DNA of 64,000 nt from Aeromonas rivipollensis (GCF_010974825.1 NZ_JAAILA010000003.1:124001-188000), one strand, 5' to 3'; positions 32,700 to 42,323 are shown, numbered from the stretch's first letter. Notes: generated from the sequence alone by a model not told the origin. Made by a program: numbers and translations.

Positions 32700-33815
32700 T
32701 TACCAGTTGCGAACCCGCAGCATGCCTTCCGTTAACTCGTTAAAGCCAGTAATAGAAGGCACCAGTTGACTCAACACGCGATTCCAGCGGGTCACCGGCG
32801 CCGTGGTGACATAAACCACATCGTAAGGTTGCAGCGCAAACTCGGTGCCCATCACCAGCGCGGTGGCATCACTCAGGTCGAGCTGATAAATGGCGGCTTT
32901 CTCTTGCGCTTTCGCGGCGGGGCGCAATACAAAGATGCCGGTCGCATTGGCGGCATTCTGGTTAAGGCCCTCGGCACTGCTCAATGCTTCGGTCAGGCTC
33001 ATCCCCTCACGGCCAATGGTCAGGGTAGATGCCTTGTTGACCTCACCCATCACAAAGACTTTCTGGGCATCGTTGCGCGGCACATAGAGCATGTCGCCGT
33101 CACGCATCAGCTGATTGTGAGAGAGATCCCCATACTGCAGCAGATCCTGCATGGAGAGCGGGAATTCCTTGCCTTGGCGGGTCAACACCACATGGTGCCA
33201 ATCCGCGGTCGGGGTCAGCCCGCCAGCCAGATTGAAGGCATCGAGCAGGGTCATCGGCACATTGGTGATGGGCTGGGCGCCCGGTTTGGTCACCTCACCG
33301 GAGATATAAACCTTCTGGGAGCGGAAAGCCGCAATGCTCACATCCACCTGCGGGCTTTCAATAAACTGGGCCAGCCGCTTGGCAATATCGGCCCTGATTT
33401 CAGACACCGTTTTCCCCACCACGGCGACCTTGCCGATATAGGGGTAGAAGATGGTGCCATCGGCATGCACCCAGTTGCCCGCTTCGCTGGCACTGCGGTA
33501 AGAACCGGCCGGGATGGTCAACTCGGGGTGATCCCACACGGTGACATTGAGGATGTCACCCACACCAATCCGGTACTCATAGCTGCTGATCTGGCTATTG
33601 AGCTCGGGGTTGGCCTTGCCCACCACCGGCGCTTTGCGCAACTGGCTGACCAGTGCGGGGGTGACCGGATAGACATCGGCCAGCTGATCAACATCAACGG
33701 AACCTGTGACCACCTCGGTTTTGCCACTGGTGGAAAGATTGGTACCAGGCACCACAGTGCATGCACTGAGCAGGGCCACGGCCGACAACAGAGGAATGAG
33801 CTGAATCCTTTTCAC
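32700..33815 (-). CDS. wza: Wza-type outer-membrane polysaccharide export lipoprotein
   Basis: Octameric translocon for capsular polysaccharide across the periplasm and outer membrane. The 371 residues start with a lipoprotein signal whose lipobox LLSAC lies near residue 19, then the Poly_export domain (YRIGVGDILNVTVWDHPELT), two SLBB domains (VYISGEVTKPGAQPITNVPMTLLDAFNLAGG and VFVMGEVNKASTLTIGREGMSLTEAL) and the C-terminal amphipathic helix region (VTRWNRVLSQLVPSI) that forms the outer-membrane alpha-barrel. A GTG start with AAGG seven bases upstream is preferred to the GTG two codons earlier. It leads wza-wzb-wzc. Confidence 0.94.
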   Translation of the reverse strand: MKRIQLIPLLSAVALLSACTVVPGTNLSTSGKTEVVTGSVDVDQLADVYPVTPALVSQLRKAPVVGKANPELNSQISSYEYRIGVGDILNVTVWDHPELTIPAGSYRSASEAGNWVHADGTIFYPYIGKVAVVGKTVSEIRADIAKRLAQFIESPQVDVSIAAFRSQKVYISGEVTKPGAQPITNVPMTLLDAFNLAGGLTPTADWHHVVLTRQGKEFPLSMQDLLQYGDLSHNQLMRDGDMLYVPRNDAQKVFVMGEVNKASTLTIGREGMSLTEALSSAEGLNQNAANATGIFVLRPAAKAQEKAAIYQLDLSDATALVMGTEFALQPYDVVYVTTAPVTRWNRVLSQLVPSITGFNELTEGMLRVRNW

Positions 33816-33918
33816 TACCACACCTTATTAAGCTTGCCATCAAGAACTGAACGGAAAAAATCGCTGTATGATAGCGGAACTTGCAGAAAAGACTGAGAGA
33901 AATTTCCCAGGAAATCAC

Positions 33919-34728
33919 TTATTTTCTCAAGAAATTACGATATACCGACTTGCGGACATCTCCTGGCAATAATCTTACCGGCACACGCACAAGAAGATTT
34001 TTACAAAGTTGTAATTCATTTATAAACCCAGATTTATAAAAACCCATCTGCGCAGAAACTTCTGAACAAGCGTATTTGAAACCACCACGCCGAATCTCCA
34101 TCCCATTACCGGTTCTGGCATAAACAAGCACCTCAGGTATATTGGCGGTGACAGCGCCATTATTTATCATCCTCACCCACAACGCATAATCCTCATACAA
34201 ATAGTTATCTTGATAACTACCCGCTTCCAGTACTTTAGATTTACGGTACATAACCGTCATATGATTGAATGGATTACGTGACTTTGCGTACACAACAATC
34301 TCATCATGATTTATAGGCGGTTTACGATACGCGTGAATATCATCTTTACTGCTTTCAAATTCAGCAATAGCTGTGCCAATTATATCAATACTCTCATGCT
34401 GCTGAATAAACGCGACTTGTGTGTGGAATCGCGCAGGATGGCAAATGTCATCACTATCAAATCGGGCGACCCACTCATGACTACACTCTCGCAATCCGAT
34501 TGACAGAGCTTTGCCCAAACCTACATTGCTTGCCAGTTTAACATTTTTAACAGGCAGTTTATCTGAAAATGATGAAATAACTGATTGTAACTCACCTCCT
34601 AACGGCCCATCCTCGACAAGCACGACTTCATCAGGACTCACCACTGAATTCACAAGGCTATCCAGCGCTTCTTTAAACGCACTAGGAGAATCTTTGTGAT
34701 ACACAGACATCAAAAGTGAAAACTTCAT
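33919..34728 (-). CDS. Family 2 glycosyltransferase (AmsE-like)
   Basis: Adds a sugar to the undecaprenol-linked capsule repeat unit on the cytoplasmic side. The 269 residues have the GT-A fold start MKFSLLMSVYHKDSPSAFKEALDSL, the LVEDG motif, then VARFDSDDICHP with the DXD site near residue 92 and EDYALWVRM near 180. It resembles AmsE/WcaA-type transferases of exopolysaccharide loci. The donor and linkage cannot be read. The coding sequence is AT-rich compared with the flanking wza-wzb-wzc genes. Confidence 0.87.
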   Translation of the reverse strand: MKFSLLMSVYHKDSPSAFKEALDSLVNSVVSPDEVVLVEDGPLGGELQSVISSFSDKLPVKNVKLASNVGLGKALSIGLRECSHEWVARFDSDDICHPARFHTQVAFIQQHESIDIIGTAIAEFESSKDDIHAYRKPPINHDEIVVYAKSRNPFNHMTVMYRKSKVLEAGSYQDNYLYEDYALWVRMINNGAVTANIPEVLVYARTGNGMEIRRGGFKYACSEVSAQMGFYKSGFINELQLCKNLLVRVPVRLLPGDVRKSVYRNFLRK

Positions 34729-34734
34729 TTTATA

Positions 34735-35652
34735 TCACTTCCCCTGTTTACTTGACACAATCTTTTTAACATAAAATAACAACGCCGGATTTATTAAGCA
34801 AAGAATTGAAATTACCAGGTACTGAAGTTTTCTTGTTAATAAAAAGGCATTTTTATAATTCAATGCGGCCATGCGGCTTTTATTCATGACTTGAGCATAT
34901 GCACACATCAACTGTTCATTGACACTGAAGCGTAGTGCATCATCCCCAACGAGAGTATATTTAGTTTTAACGTAGTCACACGCCAGTTTTGTATTGATTG
35001 CTGACTTTGAAACAGATGATTTATTTGTTACATATTGACAGTGAGTTAATGGCTTCTCGATATAAAACATTTTTGTCTCTGGATAATGCCGTGCCAGTCT
35101 AATAATAAACTCGTAGTCTTCTATCGCTTTCATCTGACTGTCGAACATACCTGCGCTGAGAAATAATGCTCTACTGATAATAAGGTTGGGAGCACCACCA
35201 ATAGGATTACTATCCAGAACTATCCCTTGTATCTCTTTAAATGCAGAAAACCGATTCTGTTTGGTTTGGTAACTAAAGCCTTCATTCTGCATGTCGATAC
35301 AAGCAAGATGGTAAAACAACTCGCACTCTGGGTTATCAGTGATGGCCCTTTTTACATCAACGAGTTTACTTGCAAGAAAACGATCATCATCATCCAAAAA
35401 GAGCAGCCAATCATATTTGGCCCTCATCGCCCCGGTGTTTCTGGCAACAGATGGCCCCCCGTTCTCCGCTAATCGAACATAAGAGATGTCAATACCAAAG
35501 GTTGTTAGGTCGAGATCATAAATCTGCGTTGAACAATCATCCACGACGATCACTTCAAAAGCACAGCCACAATCATCAAGCTCAGTGATGGATGCCAGAC
35601 TGTCCATCAACTCATCTTTTCTATTATACGTTGGAATAACAATAGAAAACAT
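34735..35652 (-). CDS. Family 2 glycosyltransferase
   Basis: The 305 residues have a GT-A nucleotide-binding start (MFSIVIPTYNRKDELMDSLASI), VVDDCST, GGPSVARNTG and the DXD site LFLDDDDRF near residue 94, then EDYEFIIRLARHYP. The C-terminal ~60 residues are hydrophobic (QYLVISILCLINPALLFYVKKI), likely a membrane-association helix. Sugar donor unknown. The start overlaps the stop of the upstream gene by one base (TAATG), and six bases separate it from the next gene, so translation is coupled. Confidence 0.87.
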   Translation of the reverse strand: MFSIVIPTYNRKDELMDSLASITELDDCGCAFEVIVVDDCSTQIYDLDLTTFGIDISYVRLAENGGPSVARNTGAMRAKYDWLLFLDDDDRFLASKLVDVKRAITDNPECELFYHLACIDMQNEGFSYQTKQNRFSAFKEIQGIVLDSNPIGGAPNLIISRALFLSAGMFDSQMKAIEDYEFIIRLARHYPETKMFYIEKPLTHCQYVTNKSSVSKSAINTKLACDYVKTKYTLVGDDALRFSVNEQLMCAYAQVMNKSRMAALNYKNAFLLTRKLQYLVISILCLINPALLFYVKKIVSSKQGK

Positions 35653-36422
35653 TAATAGAACCTTTTCAATTGTCTAATTTTTGATTTGCAGGTGCGCAGC
35701 AATGCTCTTAATTTCGATCGTTTCCAGGAAGACTGTTTGGCTTGTCGTTCTTGTTCTATCACACTTCCGGCCAAATCTTCTGGGTGATAAGCGACATTGG
35801 TAAGATATAATTTTTTAAATACGCCGAGTGCACTCAAATAGTTCCAGTCATCCGCGATATAAAAAGCGTTATCATAAGTACACTTCAACTCTTTTGCCAA
35901 GTCACGTGAAACTACATAGCTGCATGTTCGATATATATATTTGGCACTATCATTCAACCTCACAAATGAGACATCATTCGACACATTGATTTTGTCCTTC
36001 ACGGAACGAACCAACATATCCTGGCTGCTCAACCCTTCTTGACCACCCAAGATATATAAATTTTTATCACCTAAAGATACAGCTATAGATTTAAAGTACT
36101 CGATGACCGCAGAGATATTGTCAGATAGTTGAATATCATCTTCAAAAATGATTGCATAATCTACTGAGCTTTCAGCTATCGCCTGATATATCTTTTGATG
36201 ACTCAATGTGCAACCGATCTCTCCCAAACCGATTTGACGCCTATATCTGGATTGCACATCTTTATTATTGATGGAATCCACGATAGATTTTGGTAATAAT
36301 CGTCCATTAACGGCTTCAACGAACTCAAAATTAACACTAAGTTTTGCAAACTGATTAATTATATCAATACGTCGTGATGAATCTAATAATGAAACAACGT
36401 AGATACTTATCTTATTCCTCAT
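35652..36422 (-). CDS. Family 25 glycosyltransferase
   Basis: A GT25 (LPS-biosynthesis type) transferase; members are often beta-galactosyl- or glucosyltransferases. The 256 residues contain the family blocks IYVVSLLDSSRRIDIINQF near the start, FEFVEAVNGR, GLGEIGCTLSHQKIYQAI, YAIIFEDDIQL near residue 90 and YIADDWNYL near 198. The C-terminus is basic. The ATG used is four codons inside the longest frame, whose first codon is GTG; it overlaps the end of the upstream wzy by a few bases. Donor sugar unknown. Confidence 0.86.
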   Translation of the reverse strand: MRNKISIYVVSLLDSSRRIDIINQFAKLSVNFEFVEAVNGRLLPKSIVDSINNKDVQSRYRRQIGLGEIGCTLSHQKIYQAIAESSVDYAIIFEDDIQLSDNISAVIEYFKSIAVSLGDKNLYILGGQEGLSSQDMLVRSVKDKINVSNDVSFVRLNDSAKYIYRTCSYVVSRDLAKELKCTYDNAFYIADDWNYLSALGVFKKLYLTNVAYHPEDLAGSVIEQERQAKQSSWKRSKLRALLRTCKSKIRQLKRFY

Positions 36423-37557
36423 TCTTCTTGACACCTAACATTAAGAAAAATAAATTCAACAACAGAGCTGGGTACATATATACATCAGCTTTGACATTCC
36501 CTAAAAAAGTGATTATTGATGTCGATATAAAGAACACCCAAGCTTGGTTCCTAATGAACCACTTAAAAGAGACCTTATAAACAATGTAGCTAAAAACAAA
36601 TATGCATGAAATGGAATAGAACAAACCACCATATAGTGCTTGTCTTACAAAACCAGAGTCCGTGTGACCATAATAGCTACCATCTGAATTGTAATAGATA
36701 CCATCTCCGATCAATAACTGCTTATCGCTTGGCCAAAAAAGATGCCTTTCCATTAATGAGTCTGAGGATGTAGTCTCTAGCTCACCATTGTTTATAAAAT
36801 TAAGAACGGGCTCCATAGCATGCTCAACATATACATTATCCTGGAAATGGAAAAGAATATATGATATTACTGATAGCGCAATTGCATAATATGGTATGTA
36901 TTTTATCTTGAGCCCATAAAAGAGTACACTTATGGCGGCAAATACCATGAAACTACGACCTGACATTATCCCGCAGAAGGCTATAGCAAAGATCGCTACT
37001 AATGTTTTAGTGCTTTTATTTTGATTATATATAGCCATAAACAGATTGAATAAAACCCCCCAAAACAAGCTGAACTGGAAGAATGCTGAGGAAGTAATAA
37101 AAAACAATCTATATGCTTGTTCTGAATCGTGAAATTTATTATCAGCAGTGTGTACAGAATAAACAAATTCAATAATAAATGGGAACGACAACAAGCATAT
37201 TAAAATAACAACGGTTTGAACATAAACGCTATGTGTTAGCTTGTTACAAAAGTCTTCTCTATCTTTAATAACACAAGCTATGAGTGAAGATATAATAAAG
37301 TAAAGGGTCATTTTTATATACATAAAAAACACCCCTGACTCGGAGGTACCGTTATATAAAGCTGGAAGAATAGATAATACAGTGAAAGCAATGAGCATTA
37401 TCATTACTTTCACATCAATGTATATCTCCTTATGCTTTACAAAAAGTAATCCGCATACCAATATTCCAGCGATGACAACTCCACGTCCAACGCCAAAAAA
37501 CCAAGGGTCAAAAACATATAAGAAAAAGGAAACGAATATTAATAATTTAGTAATCAT
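36412..37557 (-). CDS. wzy: Wzy-like polysaccharide polymerase
   Basis: A 381-residue inner-membrane protein with about ten hydrophobic segments and a periplasmic loop near residues 235-295 (EPVLNFINNGELETTSSDSLMERHLFWP) followed by GDGIYYNSDGSYYGHTDSGFVRQALYGG. That loop and the H(S/T)DSG..R..YGG motif are typical of O-antigen/capsule polymerases that join repeat units in the periplasm. Wzy proteins share little sequence, so the call rests on topology, on this loop, and on being the only such protein in a locus with wzx, wza and wzc. AT-rich composition. Confidence 0.82.
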   Translation of the reverse strand: MITKLLIFVSFFLYVFDPWFFGVGRGVVIAGILVCGLLFVKHKEIYIDVKVMIMLIAFTVLSILPALYNGTSESGVFFMYIKMTLYFIISSLIACVIKDREDFCNKLTHSVYVQTVVILICLLSFPFIIEFVYSVHTADNKFHDSEQAYRLFFITSSAFFQFSLFWGVLFNLFMAIYNQNKSTKTLVAIFAIAFCGIMSGRSFMVFAAISVLFYGLKIKYIPYYAIALSVISYILFHFQDNVYVEHAMEPVLNFINNGELETTSSDSLMERHLFWPSDKQLLIGDGIYYNSDGSYYGHTDSGFVRQALYGGLFYSISCIFVFSYIVYKVSFKWFIRNQAWVFFISTSIITFLGNVKADVYMYPALLLNLFFLMLGVKKNEE

Positions 37558-37621
37558 TATGTGCCCTTAATAGAAAGTAGCATTATGAAATTTACTTACG
37601 ATGTCATTTAATAATATAACA

Positions 37622-38788
37622 TCAACTATTAAGGATAGTTCCTTTAATTTTGTCTACAATAATTAAATTCCCTTCAATTTCATTAGGCATGAATTTACTC
37701 ATTAATGCTTGACGCAAACCATTATAACTGTCATCACCAGTACAGATACTTTTCATCGCACAGAGCAAAGACTCAAAATCAAATGCCTTCACTCCGGGGG
37801 TATTATTATCGTACTCTAAATAAAACTCTCTCTCCTTTAAATATTCATCTTTATCAAAAGCAAAGAAAATAATGGGTCGTTCCAGCACCATATAATCAAA
37901 ATACATGGAAGAATAATCAGTGATCAAGCAGTCAGCTTGCGCCATCAACTCACAGGGATCTAATTTATTATTTGCCATTAATATATGCTGATAATGTGAT
38001 AAATCACACGCGATCTTTGTGGCAGGATGCAACTTGACGACCAGTTTTGCGTCAAATGTAGCAAGCAATCGCTCTAATGCATCGAAGTCAATTCCTGATG
38101 AGACAATAAAATCGCCACCAGAATCACGCCATGTAGGTGCATATAAGAAGGTAATACCTTGTTGTGTATCAGGGTTCATTGGCGTAGTTTTGGCAAGCTC
38201 CTCAATTTTGGTCACCCGGGGATACTGGCTAATGACAATCTCCGCCTCACTTCTTAAACGAAAAGCGCTCTTGAACGAATACTCATACACATACTGAGAA
38301 GGCGATAAGACCAGATTGTGGCGAATATGTGCGTGTGGGTGTTTGAAATAAGCAACAAGGTTTGCGTTATGAAAAACATGAACTAGTGGTGGAGTCCTAA
38401 TATCAAACTCAATCTTTTTTAGTGGGATGCCATGCCACAGGTTGACTTTATAGGCTCCACCTGACGCATACCAGCATATGTCTCGGGTATAGGCTGCATA
38501 GACATAAACTTTGGCTCGTAGCGCATAATATAATCCTTTGAATGAATGTCGCTGATATGCTTCACCATACCTGGAGGCTAATAGTACAGACTGGTCATCA
38601 GATGATATCCATATAGCTCTTATGTCTTTATGCTCTTGAATTACATATTCGAATAGGTATCGACTATTGTCATTATAAGTACCAAAACTGCCAAAAACCC
38701 ATATCTTTTTGTCTCTTGGGATTAAAAATGAAAATCCATAAACAATGAACTGGAGACATCTTGAAACGATTTGAAATATAGTTTTCAT
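37622..38788 (-). CDS. CDP-glycerol glycerophosphotransferase family protein (TagB/TagF-like)
   Basis: Transfers polyol phosphate from a CDP-activated donor onto a lipid-linked glycan. The 388 residues carry the hallmark blocks: WVFGSFGTYNDNSRYLFEYV near residue 35, NLWHGIPLKKI near 115, FLYAPTWRDSG near 213, KLHP, and DCLITDYSSMYFDYMVLERPIIFF near 305. These are the catalytic His, and the TDYSS phosphate site, of the Gram-positive teichoic-acid enzymes. The ATG lies one base past the stop of the flippase gene; longer frames into that gene are not credible. The cytidylyltransferase upstream in the operon would supply the donor. Confidence 0.88.
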   Translation of the reverse strand: MKTIFQIVSRCLQFIVYGFSFLIPRDKKIWVFGSFGTYNDNSRYLFEYVIQEHKDIRAIWISSDDQSVLLASRYGEAYQRHSFKGLYYALRAKVYVYAAYTRDICWYASGGAYKVNLWHGIPLKKIEFDIRTPPLVHVFHNANLVAYFKHPHAHIRHNLVLSPSQYVYEYSFKSAFRLRSEAEIVISQYPRVTKIEELAKTTPMNPDTQQGITFLYAPTWRDSGGDFIVSSGIDFDALERLLATFDAKLVVKLHPATKIACDLSHYQHILMANNKLDPCELMAQADCLITDYSSMYFDYMVLERPIIFFAFDKDEYLKEREFYLEYDNNTPGVKAFDFESLLCAMKSICTGDDSYNGLRQALMSKFMPNEIEGNLIIVDKIKGTILNS

Positions 38789-38789
38789 A

Positions 38790-40025
38790 TTAATTACGAC
38801 ACTTATTATACTCATTACAAAAGTAGTAAAATGAGCAAACACGAATGACCATAACCACAACCTCAACACATAGCACACTCAATACTACGTTATATGCATT
38901 GACATTATTGGTCGAGAATAGATAACCAAGACTGCAAAGCTGAGCAATACCACCTATATATACACTTCGATTTACAATATCTAAACGACCGATAGTAGAG
39001 AAAGCAGGATAACCAAAATTAACACTAACAAAATTAACAACAGAGCATATTAAAAACATTCTTAGAATAGAGTATGCCGATGAAAATTGCTCTCCATAAA
39101 ATATCCGAAGTATATCTTCCGCAAAAAGATAACATACCGAACAGCCCAGCATTAATGGCACCAATAAAATTAATACAAATTTATAGAGAACCCTGATATC
39201 ACCTGATCGAGCCAGATAAGGGTAAAGTGCTTGACTTACTGGAGCGGTAACCCCTTGGCCCGCTTGGTAAAGCTTCTCAGCACTAGAATAAAGTGCCGCT
39301 TGCTGTATCCCGCTGATGCTACCAACAATAAATGTACTTGCACTGGTATATAAACCCACAGCCGCTCTGGAGAGAAAGAATGAGAAACTATCCTTGAAAG
39401 CAGAAACTACCTGTGCCCAATCAGGTTTTTCCAGAGAGAGCCCTTCTTTATATAAAAGTATGAAGCCAATTATTGTTGATATTATATTGCTAACAGCTAG
39501 ACATAACAGCACAGTAGCCGTATCTGATTGTTCTTTTACTATTAAGACAATAGCGATTACGTAAAATAACTTTGCAACAACCATGCTTGCGGTAACATTT
39601 TTCATCTTTTCAATCCCTTGGAAAAACCAAGTCAACTGAAAACCCTGAGAAAATATTATTGCAACAACAGCGACTAAAATACTGGCACCAAAATCAATGT
39701 CAGTGTAATAGCTATAAATCAGAACAGAAAGAGAGGATATTATACATAGTAAAAACTTGATGGCGGTTACTGCACCTATGTATTTAGATATTTCTTTTTT
39801 GTTATCTCGGTGTTTAGATATCCAATAGGTTCCTGACAAATTAAACCCAAAATCGGTCAAGATCATGGCGATACCACACATTGAAATCGCCATTACAACT
39901 AAACCGAAACCGTCAATACTCAGAATTCGAGTAAGATATGGTAAAACCATCAGAGGTGCTACATAGTTTGCAAACTGCACTAATAGCAAATATCCAATAT
40001 TCTTATATACTTTTTTTTGAGACAC
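38790..40025 (-). CDS. wzx: Wzx-like flippase
   Basis: A 411-residue inner-membrane transporter of the MOP exporter superfamily that flips undecaprenol-linked repeat units to the periplasm. About 12 membrane helices are visible. Family blocks include NIGYLLLVQFANYVAPLMVLPYLTRIL near the start, FGFNLSGTYWISKHRDN, LTWFFQGIEKMKNVT near 140 and ISGIQQAALYSSAEKLYQAGQG near 235. It matches the O-antigen/teichoic flippase (RfbX) family. It is very AT-rich and lies in the middle of the capsule operon. Together with wzy it defines a Wzx/Wzy-dependent pathway. Confidence 0.9.
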   Translation of the reverse strand: MSQKKVYKNIGYLLLVQFANYVAPLMVLPYLTRILSIDGFGLVVMAISMCGIAMILTDFGFNLSGTYWISKHRDNKKEISKYIGAVTAIKFLLCIISSLSVLIYSYYTDIDFGASILVAVVAIIFSQGFQLTWFFQGIEKMKNVTASMVVAKLFYVIAIVLIVKEQSDTATVLLCLAVSNIISTIIGFILLYKEGLSLEKPDWAQVVSAFKDSFSFFLSRAAVGLYTSASTFIVGSISGIQQAALYSSAEKLYQAGQGVTAPVSQALYPYLARSGDIRVLYKFVLILLVPLMLGCSVCYLFAEDILRIFYGEQFSSAYSILRMFLICSVVNFVSVNFGYPAFSTIGRLDIVNRSVYIGGIAQLCSLGYLFSTNNVNAYNVVLSVLCVEVVVMVIRVCSFYYFCNEYNKCRN

Positions 40026-40123
40026 AAGGTATAACCTGTAATGAAAATATATAAAATACGCGATACGTTAGTATTTATCTAGCCGCACCACGTATTTAAT
40101 ATATCCACTAATATATGGACAAC

Positions 40124-40750
40124 TCATACACCATCAAGAATAAATTCAGGGTTAATAATGATACTACCTTTACGGTAGAATACTATATCCCCAGAGTTAT
40201 ACTCATTTGTCGTGATAGCGTTAATAATTGGCCCAGCCCCTTCCTCAATCGACATCACATTTAGATTGTTAATTGAGAGCTTACCACGGAGTTTGGTATC
40301 AATCGCACCAGGACAGATGGCTACAATATTGTAGCCATCTTTAGCCAATCCCTGAGTCAATTTGATCACCCCGGCCTTGGCTGCACAGTAAGATGTCCAA
40401 TCCTTATAGGCATTAAAGGCTGCCGTTGAGGCAATATTGACAATACGACAGTGAGGATTATTTTTCAGTGCCATACGGGAGACCAGATATGAACCGATGA
40501 GGTTTGTCTGAATATCATTGATCCATAACGCAGGATCTGATTCCACAACAAGACTTGAATATAACGAGCCGGCACAGTTCACCACGACATCAAAGTGATG
40601 CGCAGCAAAATATCTCTCCACAGATTCCGGACTCGTCACATCCAGTTCAGCTCGCAAAGGGGTATTAACCCGATAGTCGGCAAGCTGACTCAATTTGGAG
40701 GATACGTATTTGGCCAAATCCCCATTACCGCCGGTAATCAATACGTTCAT
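40124..40750 (-). CDS. Short-chain dehydrogenase/reductase of the capsule locus
   Basis: A 208-residue classical SDR. It has the NAD(P)-binding TGGNGDLAKYV start, VVNCAGSLY near residue 57, the catalytic Ser in IVNIASTAAFNAY, and YCAAKAGVIKL (Tyr and Lys of YxxxK) near 138. It lacks the extended C-terminus of nucleotide-sugar epimerases, so it is more likely to act on a small carbonyl or polyol than on an NDP-sugar. It overlaps the cytidylyltransferase gene by ATGA, so the two enzymes probably work in one pathway. A role in making a polyol precursor is inferred. Confidence 0.8.
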   Translation of the reverse strand: MNVLITGGNGDLAKYVSSKLSQLADYRVNTPLRAELDVTSPESVERYFAAHHFDVVVNCAGSLYSSLVVESDPALWINDIQTNLIGSYLVSRMALKNNPHCRIVNIASTAAFNAYKDWTSYCAAKAGVIKLTQGLAKDGYNIVAICPGAIDTKLRGKLSINNLNVMSIEEGAGPIINAITTNEYNSGDIVFYRKGSIIINPEFILDGV

Positions 40751-41232
40751 GGCGCAGTTGCATCCGGATTGTTTTCATCGAATTCATGTGTATCAGGCTC
40801 AGGAATTGGATGAATATCTACATCAACCAGTAATTTTTTATACTGGTCATAGACTCGTTTTTTCAAATCGGTCGAGCTTACCCCGGCCCCATATGGGAAG
40901 TAGAACACTTTGACCCCAAGCTCTTTCAAATAATCATATTTTGGATACCAATCATCTCCGATCACAAAGATATCAACATTCAATTTCTTTACAGTATCTT
41001 TATGATTAAGTGTGCGCTGTGGAATAACCAGATCAGGATCACGTAAACCAGAGATGATTGCAATCCGTTCCTCAAAGGGAACTATTGGCGGCTTTTTATA
41101 GCTTGATACAAGTTCATCTGTACTCACACCCACAATCAACGTATCGCCCAGTCCACGCCCATAGTTAATCATTTTCAGATGATTATTATGAAATAAGTCA
41201 AATGTGCCAGAAACGTAAACAACCTTACTCAT
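40747..41232 (-). CDS. TagD-like cytidylyltransferase (probable polyol-phosphate cytidylyltransferase)
   Basis: Predicted to make a CDP-activated polyol, most likely CDP-glycerol. The 161 residues follow B. subtilis TagD through most of their length: YVSGTFDLFHNNHLKMI, LGDTLIVGVSTDEL, FEERIAIISGLRDPDLVIP, VDIFVIGDDWYPKYDYL and GVSSTDLKKRV (the RTSST-like motif). The active-site signature is HNNH where TagD has HWGH, so the usual Gly is replaced by Asn. A C-terminal ~30-residue acidic extension is absent from TagD. It forms a set with the overlapping SDR and the TagB/TagF-like gene downstream. Confidence 0.82.
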   Translation of the reverse strand: MSKVVYVSGTFDLFHNNHLKMINYGRGLGDTLIVGVSTDELVSSYKKPPIVPFEERIAIISGLRDPDLVIPQRTLNHKDTVKKLNVDIFVIGDDWYPKYDYLKELGVKVFYFPYGAGVSSTDLKKRVYDQYKKLLVDVDIHPIPEPDTHEFDENNPDATAP

Positions 41233-41306
41233 ATACAACCGCCCTTATACACCAGATAATTATATTTTTTCTTTGCGTTATATTAATAGCATAAATATTT
41301 AAAGCG

Positions 41307-42323
41307 CTACCGCCCCATGCCAAACAGCACAGTCTTGACCGTCAGTAGCAGGATCTTGATATCCAACATCAGGCTTTGATGCTTGATATAGAAGATATCG
41401 TATTTATGCTTCCATACCCCATCTTCAATAGATGCCCCGTAGGGGTATTTGACCTGAGCTAGACCGGTAATACCGGGCTTGACCGCGTGACGGAAGCGAT
41501 AATACGGAATAACAGTTTCCAGCTCTTTGATAAACACTTCCCGCTCGGGTCTTGGGCCAACCAGAGACATTTCGCCTTTAAAGACGTTGATCAGTTGCGG
41601 CAGTTCATCAATACGGGTCTTGCGAATAAAACGGCCAACACGAGTGACTCGGGCATCATTCTTGCTTGCCCATTGAGCACCATTTTTTTCGGCATCGTTT
41701 CGCATTGAGCGGAACTTGATTACGTCGAATTCCTGATTGAACAGGCCAACCCGGGCTTGACGATAAAAGATGGGACCAGGTGATTCCAGTTTGATGGCCA
41801 GCGCAGCAAGCAGGCCAATGGGAATGGCAACCAGACTGAGCGCAATGGCAGAGACCAGATCCAGCGCACGCTTGACAATGCGGTTGGATGGGCGGGAGAG
41901 GATGGAGAAAGATTTCATGTGCAGGAAGTAGCCGCTGTGCAGCAACTCCACTTCAGTGCGGCCAAAACGACGGTCCAGATAACTGACCAGCGGTTCAACG
42001 TAGGCGCCATATTTGGTGGCCAATACCAGCATTGCGGCCAGTTCATCGGGAAGATCACCGCTCTTGTAATGCACAAGGGTTTTGCCTTTCAGGGCCGAGA
42101 GTTCTGTCACATTGAAGTTCAATTTGAACGGATAATCAGCAAGCACCCGTTCAATAAGCTTTATGTCATTGTCACTGCAGTAAACATAAAGCTCATCACT
42201 TTTCATATGAACTCGCTTAAGCTCATGTACTAGATTACCAATATCCTGTGAGTGGATTTTTTCGGTCAATTGTTCATTCGCTGCATTCCATAAGGCAGCA
42301 CTACTGTTGATTTTATTATCCAT
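41307..42323 (-). CDS. Initiating undecaprenyl-phosphate sugar-1-phosphate transferase (WcaJ/PssY type)
   Basis: Starts repeat-unit assembly by moving a hexose-1-phosphate from a UDP-sugar to undecaprenyl phosphate. The 338 residues have a variable N-terminal ~140 residues and the C-terminal bacterial-sugar-transferase domain: [21 protein letters not shown] re-entrant helix near 155, [47 protein letters not shown] and [15 protein letters not shown]. Sugar choice (Glc, Gal or an N-acetyl sugar) is not clear. It is the first gene after a JUMPstart leader of about 430 bases, as expected for an operon-leading initiating transferase. Confidence 0.92.
   Translation of the reverse strand: MDNKINSSAALWNAANEQLTEKIHSQDIGNLVHELKRVHMKSDELYVYCSDNDIKLIERVLADYPFKLNFNVTELSALKGKTLVHYKSGDLPDELAAMLVLATKYGAYVEPLVSYLDRRFGRTEVELLHSGYFLHMKSFSILSRPSNRIVKRALDLVSAIALSLVAIPIGLLAALAIKLESPGPIFYRQARVGLFNQEFDVIKFRSMRNDAEKNGAQWASKNDARVTRVGRFIRKTRIDELPQLINVFKGEMSLVGPRPEREVFIKELETVIPYYRFRHAVKPGITGLAQVKYPYGASIEDGVWKHKYDIFYIKHQSLMLDIKILLLTVKTVLFGMGR

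Noticed and set aside
41233-41260. A GGGCGGT sequence before the cytidylyltransferase start as another ops element
   Set aside because: Only AGGGCGGTTGTA; it lacks the GTAGC part of ops and probably serves as the ribosome-binding region.
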